Assembly (NCBI GenBank): GCA_008508345.1
Contig: QNGE01002394.1
Location: 46,033 to 110,032 of the forward strand
Origin: Paragonimus westermani
Lineage: Eukaryota > Platyhelminthes > Trematoda > Plagiorchiida > Troglotrematidae
DNA length: 64,000 bases
Direction: 5' to 3'
Each line of letters starts with the position of its first letter. The first letter of the stretch is position 1. The translations under genes were made by a program, and so were the position numbers. The notes below the pieces were generated by a model, which saw nothing but the letters and a program-made list of their open reading frames with translations, made no database searches and had not been told where the DNA came from. Below, piece by piece: positions 44,747 through 54,947 of the stretch.

Positions 44747-44940
44747 AAGGATAAGTGTAACGCATTCCGCTGTTTGATTGACGCCATTTTGGTCCTCGTT
44801 TTTGTAAGTTTTGTGCATGACTTACCTGGCCTCTGGCTCACGCTTGTTTCTGTTTTTGTTACTATTCCAGATTCTCGCTGTGCTCCCGTCCTTCAGAGAG
44901 ACGCTGCTCCTCGGTGCTTCCACTCCGTCGCGCATTACAT
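44747..44940 (+). repeat. Repeat R2, single unit
   Basis: Matches the units at 25,609-25,925: GTAACGCATTCCG, GACGCCATTTTGG, GTGCATGA, CTGGC.TCTGGCTCACGCTTG and CCCGTCCTTCAGAGAG, then TCGGTGCTTCCACT. It lies about 900 bp upstream of the A3 ORF1, so it could be part of the 5' region of that LINE. Confidence 0.5.
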
Positions 44941-45008
44941 TAGTAATTACTGGGAGTCGGTTTCCTTTCATACCCGGAAAAAAACCACTTGAACCGTCGA
45001 ATTTTCTG

Positions 45009-45575
45009 ATTGGTTGTTGGAAAAATCCGTTGGCAGATTAATTAATACTGGAGTTTGAGTACACGGCAAATAATTGTAAATTTTTCAATACTGATGTGCA
45101 GATTTACACAGAAGAAACAACGTGAATGTGTTAAGTTGTATAGTGACAGTTGTATACGTCCATCTGTATGCACACACGTGCATATCTGATTATATCGACG
45201 TCCACGCAGTTACGAAGAATTGTGTACATTTATTGCCTGAATACTTTTAATTCTGTGTTCTAAAGCATATATAATATATGCATTTACAGAAGCCTTTCTG
45301 CATTTTAATACGCACCTGTCCACATATATGGGCTGCTGAGCCAGCAAACGTCTGTGCACCACCGAATGTGCCCCCCATAGCACGTGTCACTGAGTTAAGT
45401 GCATATACAATTTCGGGGGACAAATTACGATGTGTGGTATTTTACATATTTTTTGGCAAGATTGTTCGTACCATTTTAACTAAACTCGATATAACTTCCA
45501 CTTCGCTGAATTTTCAGAAATTTTTGTATGAAAGGAAATGGACTCTCGTAATTACTGCGTGGATATTTAATTCGA
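45009..45575 (+). repeat. Repeat R3, left copy
   Basis: Diverged direct repeat of 53,625-54,060. Shared blocks: AAATCCGTTG, AATTGTAAATTTTTC, CTCTGCATTT/TTCTGCATTTT, CACATATATG.GCTG, GCAAACGTCTGTG and GAATTTTTGTATGAA-like ends. It stands just before A3 ORF1 and may be the element's 5' UTR. Confidence 0.55.
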
Positions 45576-45680
45576 AGTTTCTCATATAACTGATATTTTT
45601 GACATCTTTTTCACCGTACGGTCCGCTTACATTTTATATCCGTCCACGTCTGTCTGAAAGATATTCTTATATAGAAAATT

Positions 45681-46928
45681 ATGATGACCAAAACCGGTCG
45701 TCAAACAAGAGCGACTGGTGTCAAAACCACTAGTTCTAGCTCTAAAGTAGATATTGTACGACCTAAGGGCAAATGCTCAGGGCCCGAAACTTGTAAAGGC
45801 CCTTCCAAAGATACTGCCTTCAAAGGGGTTAAAGATTAACTGGTGGTTTCCACCAGTACTTCTCTAATCAAGAACTGTTCTATCCCCCTAGACAATGTAT
45901 TGACGGAGTTATCTGGTAAGGTATTTAAACTGGAAGCTGAACTTGCCCAACTAAAAACAAGCTATGCTGTATTTGATTCTCCGAAGGAGAATCTTATCTT
46001 CCTAACTTACATCTTCAAGGTGCCGGAAAGTCCCAAGATAGATAACTTAGAGACCGCGAGCATGTTTCTCAACACATTGACAACAGAAACCACAAAACTG
46101 ATGCGTTGCACATATAATTCCACCGGATCCAATGTGCCAGATAAGCTTTACCTCGATGACATTAAGAAGCTACTCACCAGGATTACCAACATAGGCCCGA
46201 CATCTTATACCTGCATTCGTCTTCGCAAGGAGACTCAAAAGATTTGCTGCCTGCTTTTGTTCAAATTCCAGACCAAAACAACTGCGAGACAGATCATCCA
46301 ACGTCAGAACCTCATCAAGTCCAAAACCTTTCTTAAGCTGATAAAAATTATGCAGGATAGAACGCCGCTTGAGAGGGAATGTCAACCACGCTTATTACGC
46401 AACGTTGTCACCTACAAACATGTGGCTCAGGACACATTCAAACAAGGTGCGACGATGTCCAAGGGTAATGAATCGGGTCCTGATTAGTGTGTAGCTTCAC
46501 CTTATGTAGCTTCGTCCTGTTGCGTCACACCTGAGCCTGCCACTGGTCCTCTTGAAAACACCAACGACACAACAAAGGATATCATACTAGCCGACTTGGT
46601 TAACTTAACAGTATATCTTGAGAGTTCCAACAACCTACCTTACGAAACGGCGACCCCTGTCGAGGAGTCAGCTTCCACACAACAGCATATAAATGATTGT
46701 GCCTATATTGAACCAAATGGGACGTCTAAATCTCAACCTGCCAACGCGGTAGCTAGATCAGACAAAGTATGGCCCAGACCATCTACCAGTCAGACACTCG
46801 CCGGCGCTCCAACTTTAAATTCATCCCAAAGGAACTCAAAAAACGGCCGTCAGTGGAGCACTGGCTTCAATGATCTCTCCTCAAGTCATTATCCTACGAG
46901 TCGTTCGTGCTTACCTCCTCCGCAATAA
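45681..46928 (+). pseudogene. Family A ORF1
   Basis: From ATG 45,681 (MMTKTGRQTRATGVKTT) one frame runs 416 codons, broken by TAA at 45,837-45,839 and TAG at 46,485-46,487. A basic, Ser/Thr-rich start is followed by a heptad-like stretch (LSGKVFKLEAELAQLKTSYA), a central fold of unknown type (YTCIRLRKETQKICCLLLFK), then a Ser/Pro-rich tail. No zinc finger is seen, unlike family B ORF1. The role is inferred from position: the RNA-binding ORF1 product of a LINE. Confidence 0.6.
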
Positions 46929-47316
46929 AAGGGGGAAAATAATCATATGAACCCACACCCAGGGAGAGAAAGGGATGTATCCATTACCAACCCCTAATCT
47001 TCGGCCTCTTCCCAACAATAGCAATACTCCCACGCGACATACCTTTTAGAGCGAGACTTAACCAGAACCCCACTAATCCCATCAGAGTTGCCTTTCTCAT
47101 GCTTAACGCCCCTTTTAATTCAAACAACCCCCACAGTATTAATGCTCACCTAAATGCATCCCGTGATGTCTTCGTGGACAACGTGCATGTAGATATGATC
47201 AATCCATCTCAACCTTACCCTTTTTTGTTGCGTCACAAGCCTCCTCTGCCCAGCCCACCTCCTATACCCCCACTGCCCCAATTCACCTTACTGACGCATT
47301 TCCTAAGTTTTCTGTC

Positions 47317-48150
47317 ATGGACACAGACGCACGGGACATTCCATTAGTTATCGATGTGCTCAACATAACCGCATCAGACCAAAGGACGTCCCCAAAGTCT
47401 TTGTATCTTAAAGACCCTTCTTCTTCGGACATTTTTAAAGGTCTAAAGATGACAACGAACATTGGAAATGCGCTACGTTCATTGCTTCTGAATGCACGCT
47501 CACTGGTCAATAAGATGCATATTTTCAGACCCTTCATCTTATATAATCCTTGCAGTATTCTGGTCACTGGAGCTTGGTGTACCCATGAGACTTCAAACAT
47601 GCAACTAAATGCTATAGGTTATCATAGATTCCGTAAAAATCACGGTGCAGGACGTGGCGGTGGATGTTTAATTTACTTAAGAGAGCAGTATTCTGCAACT
47701 ATACTTGATGAGCGGTGTCTTGATAGAATTGATGACTCACTGTGGCTGTCAGTGTCAACTGAATCCCGTGAACTACTTTTAAGATGTGTCCACAGACCAC
47801 CTAACGCCTCTCATGACGACATGACTAGTCTTATTAATGGTCTAAATTATGTATCAACACTGTTCACACAGTACAAAATAAATGGTGGAGATTTCAATAT
47901 GCCCAATATCTCTTGGACCTCCTCCACAGCCCCTGCAAATCAAGCAGGGCTTCCTGCATGTATCCAAGTAAATGTTTGACGCCAACACGTTTTAGCACCT
48001 ACCAGACTAGACCACACTTCAGATCTCATTTTTACTACAGGTATATCTTCCGCCAAAGTATCCGTCCTAGAACGGTTTCCGGGAAGTGACCACAACGTGG
48101 TCAACCTCATGTTTGACCTAAAAGCTGTAATAACGTCGAACAAGATAAGT
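47317..48150 (+). pseudogene. Family A APE endonuclease remnant
   Basis: The frame shows LLLNARSLVNKM, SILVTGAWCTHE (the expected E of the T-E-T-W motif is replaced), GAGRGGGCLIYLRE, NGGDFNMPNISW and, after a stop at 47,977-47,979, RLDHTSDLIFTTG and FPGSDHNVVNLMF. All are APE endonuclease motifs of CR1-like LINEs. Loss of the catalytic Glu suggests a dead enzyme besides the frame damage. Confidence 0.65.
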
Positions 48151-48423
48151 TATCGCCAGATAAAACTAATCGACTTGAATACGTTTGCCACTCTGTTGAG
48201 GTCATTTTTGTGGAACACATTCTTTCTGACCTCTGACCCTAGTATATCAACCGAAGTATTGACTTGAAACTTCAGATTTTGTGTGAATACCTTGGCCCCA
48301 GAAAGATCAGAACGCCGTAATGTGTGTGGTAAAAGCTGGATCCTCACTCCGAAATAGGAATGTAATCTCAAAAATCTGAAATCACGATACCGAAAAACAC
48401 ATGAGTTCTCCCTTATTATTCAA

Positions 48424-49659
48424 ATGCGCAAAATTTTTGACACTATAGAAACTAGAACCAAAATGCTCCACCTAAATGAGGAAAAACGCGCGCTGAACAG
48501 CAAAGAGAAGAGCTATGAGTTGATGCAGTTATTTAAACGCAGAAACTGTACAAGAGACCCTATTATCTCAGTAGTTACATTACGGAACAAAACTACCGTA
48601 GATGATCTCGTAACAATCTGCGAGGCCTTCAATTCGTATTTTGTTGCTTCCTTCAACAGTAAAGAAAATGTATTGCCCCCACCTCTCCCTGTAAAATCAA
48701 ACACGTTCCTAAGCCACGTTACTGTTGATGCAATAAAAATACGCTCTCAGTTAGCTACCATCAAACCCTTTTTTGGTCCAGAGGATATACATCATATTGA
48801 TCTCAAACACGGAGGGGATGATATCCCTCTCCTTTTGCTTACGATTCATACACTTTCTCTGTCGTTAGGTTCCTTCCTTCTCCAATGGAAAAACCCTATA
48901 ATTCAGCCCCGTTACAAAGGTGGGCCGCGACAAAACATTTACAATTATTGTCCCATTAACCATACTTCAATTTGTTTCAGAGTTTTGGAGAGAATAATAA
49001 AATGTCGCACGGTTGAATTCTTATTATCGTGAAATCTTGTAAACCTATCCCAGCATGGGTTCCTCAGCAAACGTCCGTCCATGACGTGTCAGCTGAAATT
49101 CATTACTCATGTTACAATATTTGCTGATTCAGGGAATGCAGTTACTACACTCCTGGATATGTAAAAAGCTTTTGATCGTGTGCCTAATAAGCACCTTCTG
49201 GTCAAAATGGCATCTTCCGGTATACTTGAACCATTACTCAGCTGGTTTGCTTCATACCTTGTGGACCGCACACAAACAGTGAAAATGGGAGATAACAGCT
49301 CAGCGCCTAGATCAGTCACCAGCGGAGTGAGTCAAGGAACCCTCCTGGGCCCGTTACTCTTTCTTATGTATACAGATGACGTATGTAAAGTTATCAAACA
49401 TGGCAAACTATCCCGATTCGCTGATTACATCAAACTTGTCCATACTTTTCCTACTGGCGATCTCAATTATCCTTTAGGAAATATACGGGAGGACATAATG
49501 TCATTGAAGTCTTGGTGTCAAACCTGGCTGATGAAATTCTCAGTCAATAAGTCCACCATTGTCGCGCACGGTTGTCATATACCAGAAGACTTTATAAAGC
49601 TGGATGGTCATGATATTTCAAATGCCAACTCAGTCCGAGACTTAGGTATACGTTACTGA
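48424..49659 (+). pseudogene. Family A reverse transcriptase with FADY active site
   Basis: Two open pieces (48,424-49,032 and 49,180-49,659) cover the RT: LTIHTLSLSLGSFLLQWKNP, SICFRVLERIIKCRTVEF, then in the second piece SGVSQGTLLGPLLFLMYTDD and SRFADYIKLVHTF. The catalytic box should be F-A-D-D; the second Asp codon (49,426-49,428) is TAC, Tyr. The first catalytic Asp region around 49,160 has a stop (LLDM, stop, KAFDRVP). No RT activity is expected. Confidence 0.75.
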
Positions 49660-49789
49660 ATTCATTCAATTTTGCTGAACATATATCTCTCCTAGTAGCT
49701 AACACTAGACGAACGATTGGATACATTAAGCACTCATTCTTTTTTCCCGCAGCTTAACTGCACCTTTATAAGCTGTGCGTACGACGCCA

Positions 49790-50337
49790 ACTTGAGTACT
49801 GCACGTTCATATTTAGTCACATGCGCAAGTCCGATAGGCTAGCTCTGGAAAGTCTCCAACGTGCATATACGAAAGGTTTAGTGGGTTACCCGTCTTCTTT
49901 GAAAGCACTGTCAGACGCTTGAACTGGAACCTCTTGGGCTACGGCATCTCAAGCTGAACCTTGTTCTCATGTACAATCTAATTTATAGCGATAAATTTAC
50001 TGTCAAACTCGCGATTTGCCTTCAACGCAGCTCAGAAATACATCAGGAACAAAGAGTTCACTTTGACACCACATAAATTCCCTAAAAACTTCGTTCAAAT
50101 GTTTTCCTAGTGAAATATACCTACATTTGCAACAAACTCCCACATGCAATTAAAGCCAGTAGGAATATACATCAATTCAATCGTAGCCTAGAAACTTTCT
50201 TGACAGTAAAGAACGTCAGGTTGATTTTCAAACCCTGCCTGCCTGTAGACGATATATTTGAAAACGGACCTAATAACATCTAAACGCCAGATCTAATCTA
50301 ATAACAGCCAAGGGTGAACCTATACCACTATGTGCAC
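49790..50337 (+). pseudogene. Family A C-terminal region, decayed copy
   Basis: Begins CTFIFSHMRKSDRLALESLQ, then AYTKGLVGYPSSLKALSDA and a stop. Later parts are recognisable only by DNA similarity to the downstream copy (for example the AATATACATCAAT segment and GAAAACGGACCTAATAAC). It is the natural continuation of the A3 RT. Confidence 0.65.
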
Positions 50338-50988
50338 GACCCCAGTTTCAGTACTGCACGTTCATATATGGCCACCTGCGCAAGTCTGATAGACTAACTC
50401 TGGAAAGCCTCCAACGTGCATTCACGGAAAGCTTATTGGGTTATCCATCTTCTCTGAGCTACAGAGAACGCTGCCAGACGCTTGCAATTGATCCTCCTTG
50501 GTTACGGCAACTCAAGCCTAGCCTTCCACTCATGTATAATTTGGTCTATGACGATAAATTCACCATCGGCTTTGCGACTCGCTTACAACACAGGCCAAAG
50601 TATTACCTCAGAAACAAGGATTTCACCTGGGCAGCTCTCGAAGCTCGGAAAAAACTGCGTTCGAATTTTTCCCCAGTTAAATATTCCCACATTTGGAACA
50701 AACTCCCGTGTGCAATTAGGTCCAGTAAGAATATACATCAATCCAAACGAAACTTAGAAACTTTCCTAACAATGACGAACATCATGTCCATTTTCAAGCT
50801 CTACTTTTCTGAGGACGTTATCTTTGAAAAAGGACCTGATAATATCCGACAAAAAACCTCTGTGTTGCGTGATGTTAAGTCACGCACCTCTCAAACCGAC
50901 CAAAACTACCGCTTCCGGAGTAGATGTTTTACTTTTAGACTTGTCATTGAACAGAAGAACATGTCTATGTTCAACACGTATAGGTGTC
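50338..50988 (+). pseudogene. Family A C-terminal region, second (fresh) copy
   Basis: A repeat of the same region, starting at CGACCCCAGTTT and open from 50,436 to 51,044. It is nearly identical to the minus-strand A1 tail (two substitutions and one 3-bp indel found by eye over about 650 bp), whereas the 3' UTRs just beyond are strongly diverged. It follows the decayed copy in tandem. Confidence 0.75.
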
Positions 50989-51975
50989 AATATACCTGCC
51001 CGTTAGTAACAACCCACTCTTCCCAGTACACCCTCACACCATAATTATCGATGGCTTGTGTCTCTGAGTTGTAAACCACCATGCGAGAGTTGTGCAGGCT
51101 AAAATCGTTCAAAAGAAAACCCAAACTCTTCGTCTCATGAATGCATAATACCCTCGACTGGAAACTCTTCCTTTTTCTCCCCTGATAGTCCATTCGGCAA
51201 CATCTTTGTATTGTCAAACATTCTTCTCATTCTATACACCGTCTGTACAAAGATAATTGACAACTAACTTTGGCAATAATCGTATACTAGGAATAGCTCA
51301 TAAGCGATTTTCTTTTGCGTTATTCTATAGCAGTCGTTCGCATGTGGTATATATATTATCAATCAACACAATGCTATTAACTTCAGAATATCACTTGTTC
51401 CATTGTTCGTCATAGCTCACATAGTCAGTTTTACGTTCTCCCGTTTATCGCATGATCCCGCTCTTCATTCTTTGTTTCACTGATATATCCCGCGCGAGAG
51501 AACATCCCATCCCGCTCAAAATTCTTAGGAATTTGCGCAAAGAATGACGTCCGGTCGAGAGGTTCATGCGTTCCCCGTGAAAGTACATGCGTCCCCACCT
51601 CACCCACATCGTGAAAACATTTCCTGCACATTTCATCGGGATTATCTACATGGCATCCTGATCGAATTCTTCGCAAAGACACCCTCTTCAACCTCCAACT
51701 ACTGGTTTTTGGCACGACCTTGAGCAAGAGCTCAGTGTTCAGCTTGTGCAGTCCAAATTAATGCAACAAATCAAATATTTTATCTAATTGTGCAGACCCC
51801 AAACACTATTTTCTCAGAACTGTGAAGTTCGAAGTTCCCTGCCTAGACTTGAATATTCCCTTCATATAATGTCTGTTTTTGTCTGTTTCGTTGCTCTACT
51901 CACATAGCTGACTCGTTGTACTATTCTCAAATTTGGTGTTCAAATATGTATACGCTTAAAAATCATTACGTTGAT

Positions 51976-51993
51976 CACGCTCTCCTGAGTGTG
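51976..51993 (+). repeat. LINE 3' stem-loop, copy in A3
   Basis: CACGCTC pairs with GAGTGTG (4-nt loop), followed by TTTCTC...GAGAAA (second stem) and CCATTATTATTATCATTATG, where the element ends (about 52,040). Confidence 0.7.
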
Positions 51994-52040
51994 TTTCTCA
52001 CACATGCGTCGAGAAATATACCATTATTATTATCATTATG

Positions 52041-53260
52041 TAACGCCGCACACACTTCAAACTGATCAAAGCTATCAACTTCACCATTTGAGGAATTCCT
52101 CATTCTCGAAACTTATTATTTCTCCAGCATGATAGTCCTTGTACACAGCGCTGTCGAAAAATTACAGCTGCATAACAAAACTACAGCCAACATATGGTAA
52201 CGTCTCAAACATCCCCGTTAGTAGTTACCAAGCCATCCTGGTACACTCTTACTCTATACTCAACGATTATCAGCCGTGTATAGCTATCAACCACTACGCA
52301 ATAGTTGTGCGAGTTAAAACCGTTTAGAGAATATATAGTTTAACCTGTTCGCCTCATATGATTACATATAAATATGTGCCTCTTCTCATTCTAACAGACC
52401 ACTTGATAATTTTCCCGTTTTGCTAAACATTTTTTCCATTTTACATAACGGCCGTACATACTAAATGGACATCGGGATTCAGCTTCAGCCATATACTAGG
52501 AAAATCTGTGAATCGATCACTTTCCGCGTTATACGATAACAATTATTTGTTATAGACATATTTTATTAACCAACACAAAATTATGAATTCTATACAGAAG
52601 ATTTAGTCAGGAAATTTTACATTCCATTGTTCGCCATACTACACATGACCATTTTACGTTCCTCTGCTTACCAAGTAACTTTGCTTTCCATTGTTGATTT
52701 AACGATAAATTCTAACGCGAGACAACATTCCATAACGTCCGGAAAATCAAGATTATGTACTGGTTGAACAATTCGCGAGGTCCGTGAAATTCCGTCAAAT
52801 TGAGGAAATAACGGTGTCCAGTCCAGAAGATCGTCCATTTCTCCGGTAAAATTGGGACCCACTCATCTTCCTCCATCTTCCCAAAAGTTTCTACATATCC
52901 TTTTGAGGCCTTCTACATCAATTTGTGGCAAAAATCTTCGACTGTTCATTTTCTTCATCCTGAAAAATCTTCTATCTGGCATGACCTTGAACATGAGACC
53001 AACGTTAACCTTGTGGAGCAAGAATTGATGTAACAACTCAACATGTTTTACCGAAAATTGAAAATTTCGAGAACTGTCGTTTCAGAAGCAAGTGAGCCAA
53101 CTGTTGCTTCATAAACTAAAGTTTTCCTTTATTATTTTGTCCGTTTGCTTACTCTATTTCCATGATTGGTGTATTGTACAATCAGCAATTATGTTTACGG
53201 TATGGGGATCACGCTTATCCGAGCGTGTTTCTCACAAATATTATAACTATTATATACATA
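52041..53260 (+). mobile_element. 3' end of a second LINE copy (subfamily A')
   Basis: It directly follows A3 in the same orientation. The first part (52,123-52,330) is a diverged version of the A3 segment at 50,970-51,160. The rest matches the fragment at 34,818-35,520 on the minus strand. It ends with a stem-loop at 53,210-53,227 and a run rich in ATT/TA. Only 3' UTR is left, so it is a strongly 5'-truncated insertion. Confidence 0.65.
53210..53227 (+). repeat. LINE 3' stem-loop, copy in A'
   Basis: CACGCTT pairs with GAGCGTG (one T-G pair, 4-nt loop) and is followed by TTTCTCACAAATATTATAAC. The second stem of the other copies is not kept. Confidence 0.7.
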
Positions 53261-53520
53261 TATATATTATATATTATAATTATAAACTTAAGTGTATAAG
53301 TGTATATCATACACGTGTGTACATGTGTATATATATACATAATACTTACATGTAGAAATATGTAGTATTGTGTACAAACGAATGTAAGTTGATTGATATA
53401 AGTGAGGATACATCGTATGCGAACATGTGTATTTATATATAAGCATAAAATTATGTGATTTTATATAGGAATTTATATCCCTTTCACATATGCACGTGTA
53501 TGTACACAAACAAAATTATG
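53228..53520. repeat. TA-rich low-complexity tract
   Basis: Long runs of TATA/ATAT and words like TACATGTGTATATATATAC. It may have grown from the (ATT)n tail of the preceding LINE. Open frames in it are compositional. Confidence 0.75.
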
Positions 53521-53624
53521 TATGCATTGGAAATAATTTTCCATCTTTCAAATCACATTATTCCGTGCTTTAGTAATGTACGTGGGTATCTTTTCATCTC
53601 AGACATTTTGGGGGGAAGAAAGTT

Positions 53625-54060
53625 ATGATTAGTTGATGGATAAATCCGTTGCCAAACTATATTGCACTGGAGTGTGCATGCAAATCAACAACACAATTGT
53701 AAATTTTTCTTAATTGAAATGTATATACTTACACAGAGAGAAGTAAAATCAGTGCATCGATTCGTGTAGTGCACTGTATTTGCGGAGGTTTCTCTGCATT
53801 TCAAAACGCATTTGTTCACATATATGAGCTGTTGAGCGAGCAAACGTCTGTGAATAATCGAATGTGACTTCATAGCACGCGTCCATGAGATAAGTGCGAA
53901 CACTATTTTGCAATACAAAATAAGGTGTGTCGTAATTTGTATGGTTTCGGCAAAATTATCTGTAACATTTTACCTAATGTTGATATAGCTTTTATTTCAC
54001 CGAATTCCCCGGAATTTTTGTATGAACAAAAAGGAATCACCGTAATGCTGCGTTGTTGGC
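53625..54060 (+). repeat. Repeat R3, right copy
   Basis: Diverged direct repeat of 45,009-45,575, on the other side of the family A LINE pair. No ORF1 follows it, so if R3 is a LINE 5' UTR this one is an orphan. Confidence 0.55.
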
Positions 54061-54681
54061 ACAGTTTCAGTTTTCGTTTGTGTAAGTCGTGATAATGGCT
54101 CACTGGGCCATTGATTGATGCAGGTTTGTGGTGATTTCCCCAACAGCAGTGTCGCTATAACCCTGAATTCGGAAAAGCGCTATACTCGGAGCTCCCGAAT
54201 CTCCTCAAAGATGGTTCACAAGAAGGGCGGAAACAGAGTGGAAACGTCCGGCTTGTATGTTACGTAAGCCATCTAAATCAACATTTAATTGGAGTCAGAT
54301 AGATGTAGGCTACCACGAGGAGCAAGTACCTTTCATTGTCGCTGGAAATCGAACCAAAGAAGTGATGTTGACATGTAAAAAGTGTATGCGGAATTCACAG
54401 AGGGAAATATAAAGATATACTTGTGAGCTGTGGATATCAAAATCGAAGGTTGACGGACTCCAACGAAGGTACGCCCCGGCCGAAACAGAACAATCAGAAA
54501 AACGGGGAGCCAGGAACAAACGGAGGGTCTCAAACCAGATGCGAAACACTCAGGAAACGGGATATTAGCAGAAGAGAATAGATTATGATCGTATGTAGAA
54601 CTACAAGCATCATGAAAAATTTGGAACGCAATGGGGGAAAACGAGAAGTGGATTTAGTGTCTCCAAGAGACTATCGGCATG

Positions 54682-54947
54682 CGAGTCTATTTATTGCGGA
54701 AACTCCCGTACAGATCATGTCAAAAATTAAACCACAAACGCGTGCGCTCATTTGCACGACAGACATGCACTCACATACATTACGTGACAATAAGTTGTCA
54801 TTCGCCTTGGTGAGAGTTCTCACACAGCACATATACACTGTTCCGATTGTCTCTTATTGTCCGTCGCGTTCGGAGCTTGCTTTTTTGTTTCTGAATGTCG
54901 CCTGTGAGTAGTATATTACTCACAATGAAACTGCCTGTTATACAACA
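54682..54947 (-). repeat. Decayed solo LTR of the 7.7-kb Gypsy family
   Basis: Read on the minus strand, it starts with TGTTGTATAACAGGCAGTTT, as in the intact LTR. It keeps the palindrome (one change at its centre), has an 18-bp deletion beside it, and follows the LTR until about 33 bp before its 3' end, with many substitutions. No internal Gypsy sequence adjoins. An older relic of the same family. Confidence 0.85.

Larger units (their letters stand above)
45681..52040 (+). mobile_element. CR1-like LINE copy A3, long but dead
   Basis: A plus-strand family A element with ORF1 (45,681-46,928), a decayed APE endonuclease (47,317-48,150), RT (48,424-49,660), two consecutive copies of the C-terminal region (49,790-50,337 decayed, 50,338-50,988 well kept), and a 3' UTR ending in hairpins plus (ATT)n at 52,040. 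Stops and frameshifts are many, and the RT active site reads FADY. It is the only copy here that shows the whole layout of the family. The 5' end may extend to R3 at 45,009. Confidence 0.75.
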
